Part shown: positions 62,891 to 64,000 of the stretch, one piece after another
Layout of the letters: every line of letters starts with the position of its first letter
Numbering within the stretch: the first letter of the stretch is position 1
NCBI GenBank assembly: GCA_016710685.1
Contig: JADJVC010000010.1
Coordinates: 186,001-250,000 of the forward strand
Origin: Flavobacteriales bacterium
Lineage (GTDB): Bacteria > Bacteroidota > Bacteroidia > Flavobacteriales_F > PHOS-HE28
DNA length: 64,000 nucleotides
Reading direction: 5' to 3'
The notes under the pieces: generated by a model
The model's database searches: none
Told to the model about the DNA's origin: nothing
What the model saw: the letters and a program-made list of their open reading frames with translations, nothing else
Translations under genes and position numbers: made by a program

Positions 62891-63832
62891 TAGAGGTAAA
62901 GGCGATGAAAGGCCCGGTCGTGACTCACCCTGTTTTGCAAGTCCAAGGAGGCGTATCCACAAAGCGTGTCGACATCCTCGTAACCGAAGAGCCGCTGGAG
63001 ATCCGCCTCGGCCACGGGGCAGAAGAAGACCGGAAAGAAGTGCGCCTCAGCGTAACCATGCGCACGCCGGGGGAATGACGAAGAGCCCGCAATGGGCTTT
63101 CTCTTTACTGAAGGCATCATCAATTCGCCTGCGGAAGTGTTGCGCGTGGTGCCTTGCGAAAACGTGAAAGAGGAAGAACGCGGCAACGTAATTCGCGCGG
63201 AACTGCATCCGGAAGTGGAACTCGATCCCGCAAAATGGCAGCGTAATTTTTACACCAGCAGCAGCTGTGGCGTGTGCGGAAAAACCAGCATCGAAGCGGT
63301 GCGCACACAGTGCAAGACAAGGCCCGCGCCGTTCGGCGAAGCAGATCCCAAAGTCATCACCGCACTGCCGGACCGCATGCGTGAAGCGCAAACAGTCTTC
63401 AAGCACACCGGGGGCATCCACGCCGCCGCACTCTTCGACCGTGAAGGAAACCTGCTCATCCTGCGCGAAGACGTAGGCCGCCATAACGCCGTGGACAAGG
63501 TGATCGGAACCATGCTCGGGGTTCAGTCGGTAGAGGCAGTTGGCAGTTGGCAGTCGGCATCGGCAGTACCCGATACCCTGTACCCAATACCCGGTACCAG
63601 CAATTCCAATCACCAACCACCGATCACCAACTGCATTCTGCTCGTAAGCGGCCGCGCAGGTTTCGAACTCGTACAAAAATGCCTCATGGCCGGCATTCCG
63701 CTGATGGCCGCTGTGGGCGCGCCTTCATCGCTGGCAGTTCAATTGGCCAAAGAAGGCGGATTAACGCTTATCGGCTTCCTGCGTGGGGAGCGTTTCAACG
63801 TGTATGCCGACGGAGTAGAGCCTGTTGGTTAG
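62887..63832 (+). CDS. fdhD: Formate dehydrogenase accessory sulfurtransferase FdhD, with repeat insert and one frameshift
   Basis: Transfers sulfur to the molybdenum cofactor of formate dehydrogenase. Start either GTG 62887 (overlapping the toxin stop) or ATG 62905. KRVDILVTEEPLEIRLGHGA, then a G-run with one G too many (63069-63073) shifts the frame; after it MGFLFTEGIINSPAEVLRVV. The sulfur-carrying motif is SSCGVCGKTSIEAVR. HTGGIHAAALFDREGNLLIL and REDVGRHNAVDKVIG are conserved. Next, about 33 residues (from EAVGSWQSASAVPDTLYPIP to NHQPPITN) are encoded by an intergenic-type repeat, then ILLVSGRAGFELVQKCLMAG resumes. Other FdhD proteins have only a short loop there. Confidence 0.9.
63534..63632. 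repeat. Composite repeat element, copy 3, in frame inside fdhD
   Basis: Starts AGGCAGTTGGCAGTTGGCAG (63534), continues into TACCCGATACCCTGTACCCA and ATACCCGGTACC (about 63567-63598), then CCAATCACCAACCACCGATC (about 63606-63625). The module order is that of 49753-49870. It is read through by the fdhD frame without a stop. Confidence 0.85.
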
Positions 63833-63837
63833 GAAAC

Positions 63838-63851
63838 CTGATGATCATCAG
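63838..63851. promoter_or_regulatory. Candidate operator palindrome before the haemoglobin gene
   Basis: CTGATGATCATCAG, an exact 14-base palindrome ending directly at the TTTG -33 element (63852-63855) of the next gene, a position suited to an activator or repressor. Confidence 0.5.
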
Positions 63852-63880
63852 TTTGCCCATTTCTTGGACTGGTACCTTTG
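63852..63880 (+). promoter_or_regulatory. Promoter of the last gene
   Basis: TTTG at 63852-63855, a spacing of 17 bases, and the exact -7 box TACCTTTG at 63873-63880. The ATG at 63909 gives a leader of about 25 bases. Confidence 0.65.
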
Positions 63881-63908
63881 CATTCCTTAAAGAGAACGCG
63901 AAGTGAAG

Positions 63909-64000
63909 ATGGAAGACCGTGCAACGGAAAAAGTCGCAGAAGGAAACCGCGTGAAGGGCGATATCTCAACCATCGAAGACATCCGGCTTCTTGTGGACAC
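63909..64000 (+). CDS. Probable group 3 truncated haemoglobin, N-terminal part
   Basis: 30 residues are visible before the window ends: MEDRATEKVAEGNRVKGDIS then TIEDIRLLVDT. The DI.T.EDI.LLVDT ending is the usual N-terminus of Bacteroidota group 3 truncated haemoglobins, which bind O2, CO or NO and are used in nitrosative stress. The haem ligands lie outside the window, so this is a guess from a short match, with the strong promoter as support. Confidence 0.5.
   Translation, partial: MEDRATEKVAEGNRVKGDISTIEDIRLLVD

Overview
The window looks like chromosomal DNA from a GC-rich, probably uncultured member of Bacteroidota, most likely order Flavobacteriales. The evidence is: (i) many genes are preceded by a TAnnTTTG/TAnnTTCG box, the known -7 element of Bacteroidota, often so close to the start codon that the mRNA must be almost leaderless; (ii) two secreted proteins carry type IX secretion C-terminal signals; (iii) gene order ftsX - DUF3098 - uppP - truB - queA, and DUF6427 / DUF6341 / purD, which I associate with this group; (iv) a long IspG of the Bacteroidota type, and a CarboxypepD_reg TonB receptor paired with a DUF4249 lipoprotein. 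There are no phage genes, no IS transposases, no rRNA, and no tRNA that I could find.

Layout. 1-8 kb: start of a sensor kinase, an AsmA-like envelope protein, a cluster of palindromes, a DUF4230 protein, ispG, an NAD(P)-binding protein, and a regulator/membrane-protein pair. 8-16 kb: secreted protein, M23 peptidase, DUF3108 protein, leuS, ftsX, DUF3098. 16-28.5 kb: housekeeping block on the plus strand (uppP, truB, queA, ispD, rlmN, polyprenyl synthase, dnaG, zinc-type cation exporter) with small envelope proteins between. 28.8-35 kb: CotH-like surface protein, purQ, YHYH lipoprotein, mechanosensitive channel. 34.4-44.6 kb, all minus strand: DUF4249, TonB receptor, a beta-barrel protein, and a complete tripartite RND efflux operon headed by its own GbsR/MarR repressor with a textbook promoter and a palindromic operator candidate. 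44.7-54.9 kb: DUF6427/DUF6341/purD, a T9SS protein, thioredoxin-like protein, acyl-CoA carboxylase beta subunit, a sensor kinase, an OB-fold protein, yebC. 55-58.8 kb: an ECF sigma operon with anti-sigma-like and beta-barrel genes. 59-64 kb: T9SS protein, moaA, acetyltransferase, DNA-3-methyladenine glycosylase, a RelE-type toxin-antitoxin pair, fdhD, and the start of a probable truncated haemoglobin.

The most unusual content is repetitive. The essential leuS gene is 1179 codons long because a DUF559 (Vsr/PD-(D/E)XK-like) nuclease domain, bounded by inverted copies of a GC-rich palindromic repeat, lies in frame at the base of the editing domain, and a second nuclease-free dimer of the same repeat sits in frame elsewhere in the gene. 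fdhD carries an in-frame insertion of a different composite repeat that is intergenic at two other places in the window. Together these suggest families of small elements that can enter coding genes and be translated; the DUF559 unit is a candidate for an undescribed nuclease-linked mobile element.

A caution: from about 34 kb rightwards at least a dozen genes have single-base frameshifts, many of them in or beside short homopolymers, while the first 34 kb has none that I can see. I read most of these as residual sequencing or assembly errors rather than gene decay, and I give the reconstructed gene span in each case.
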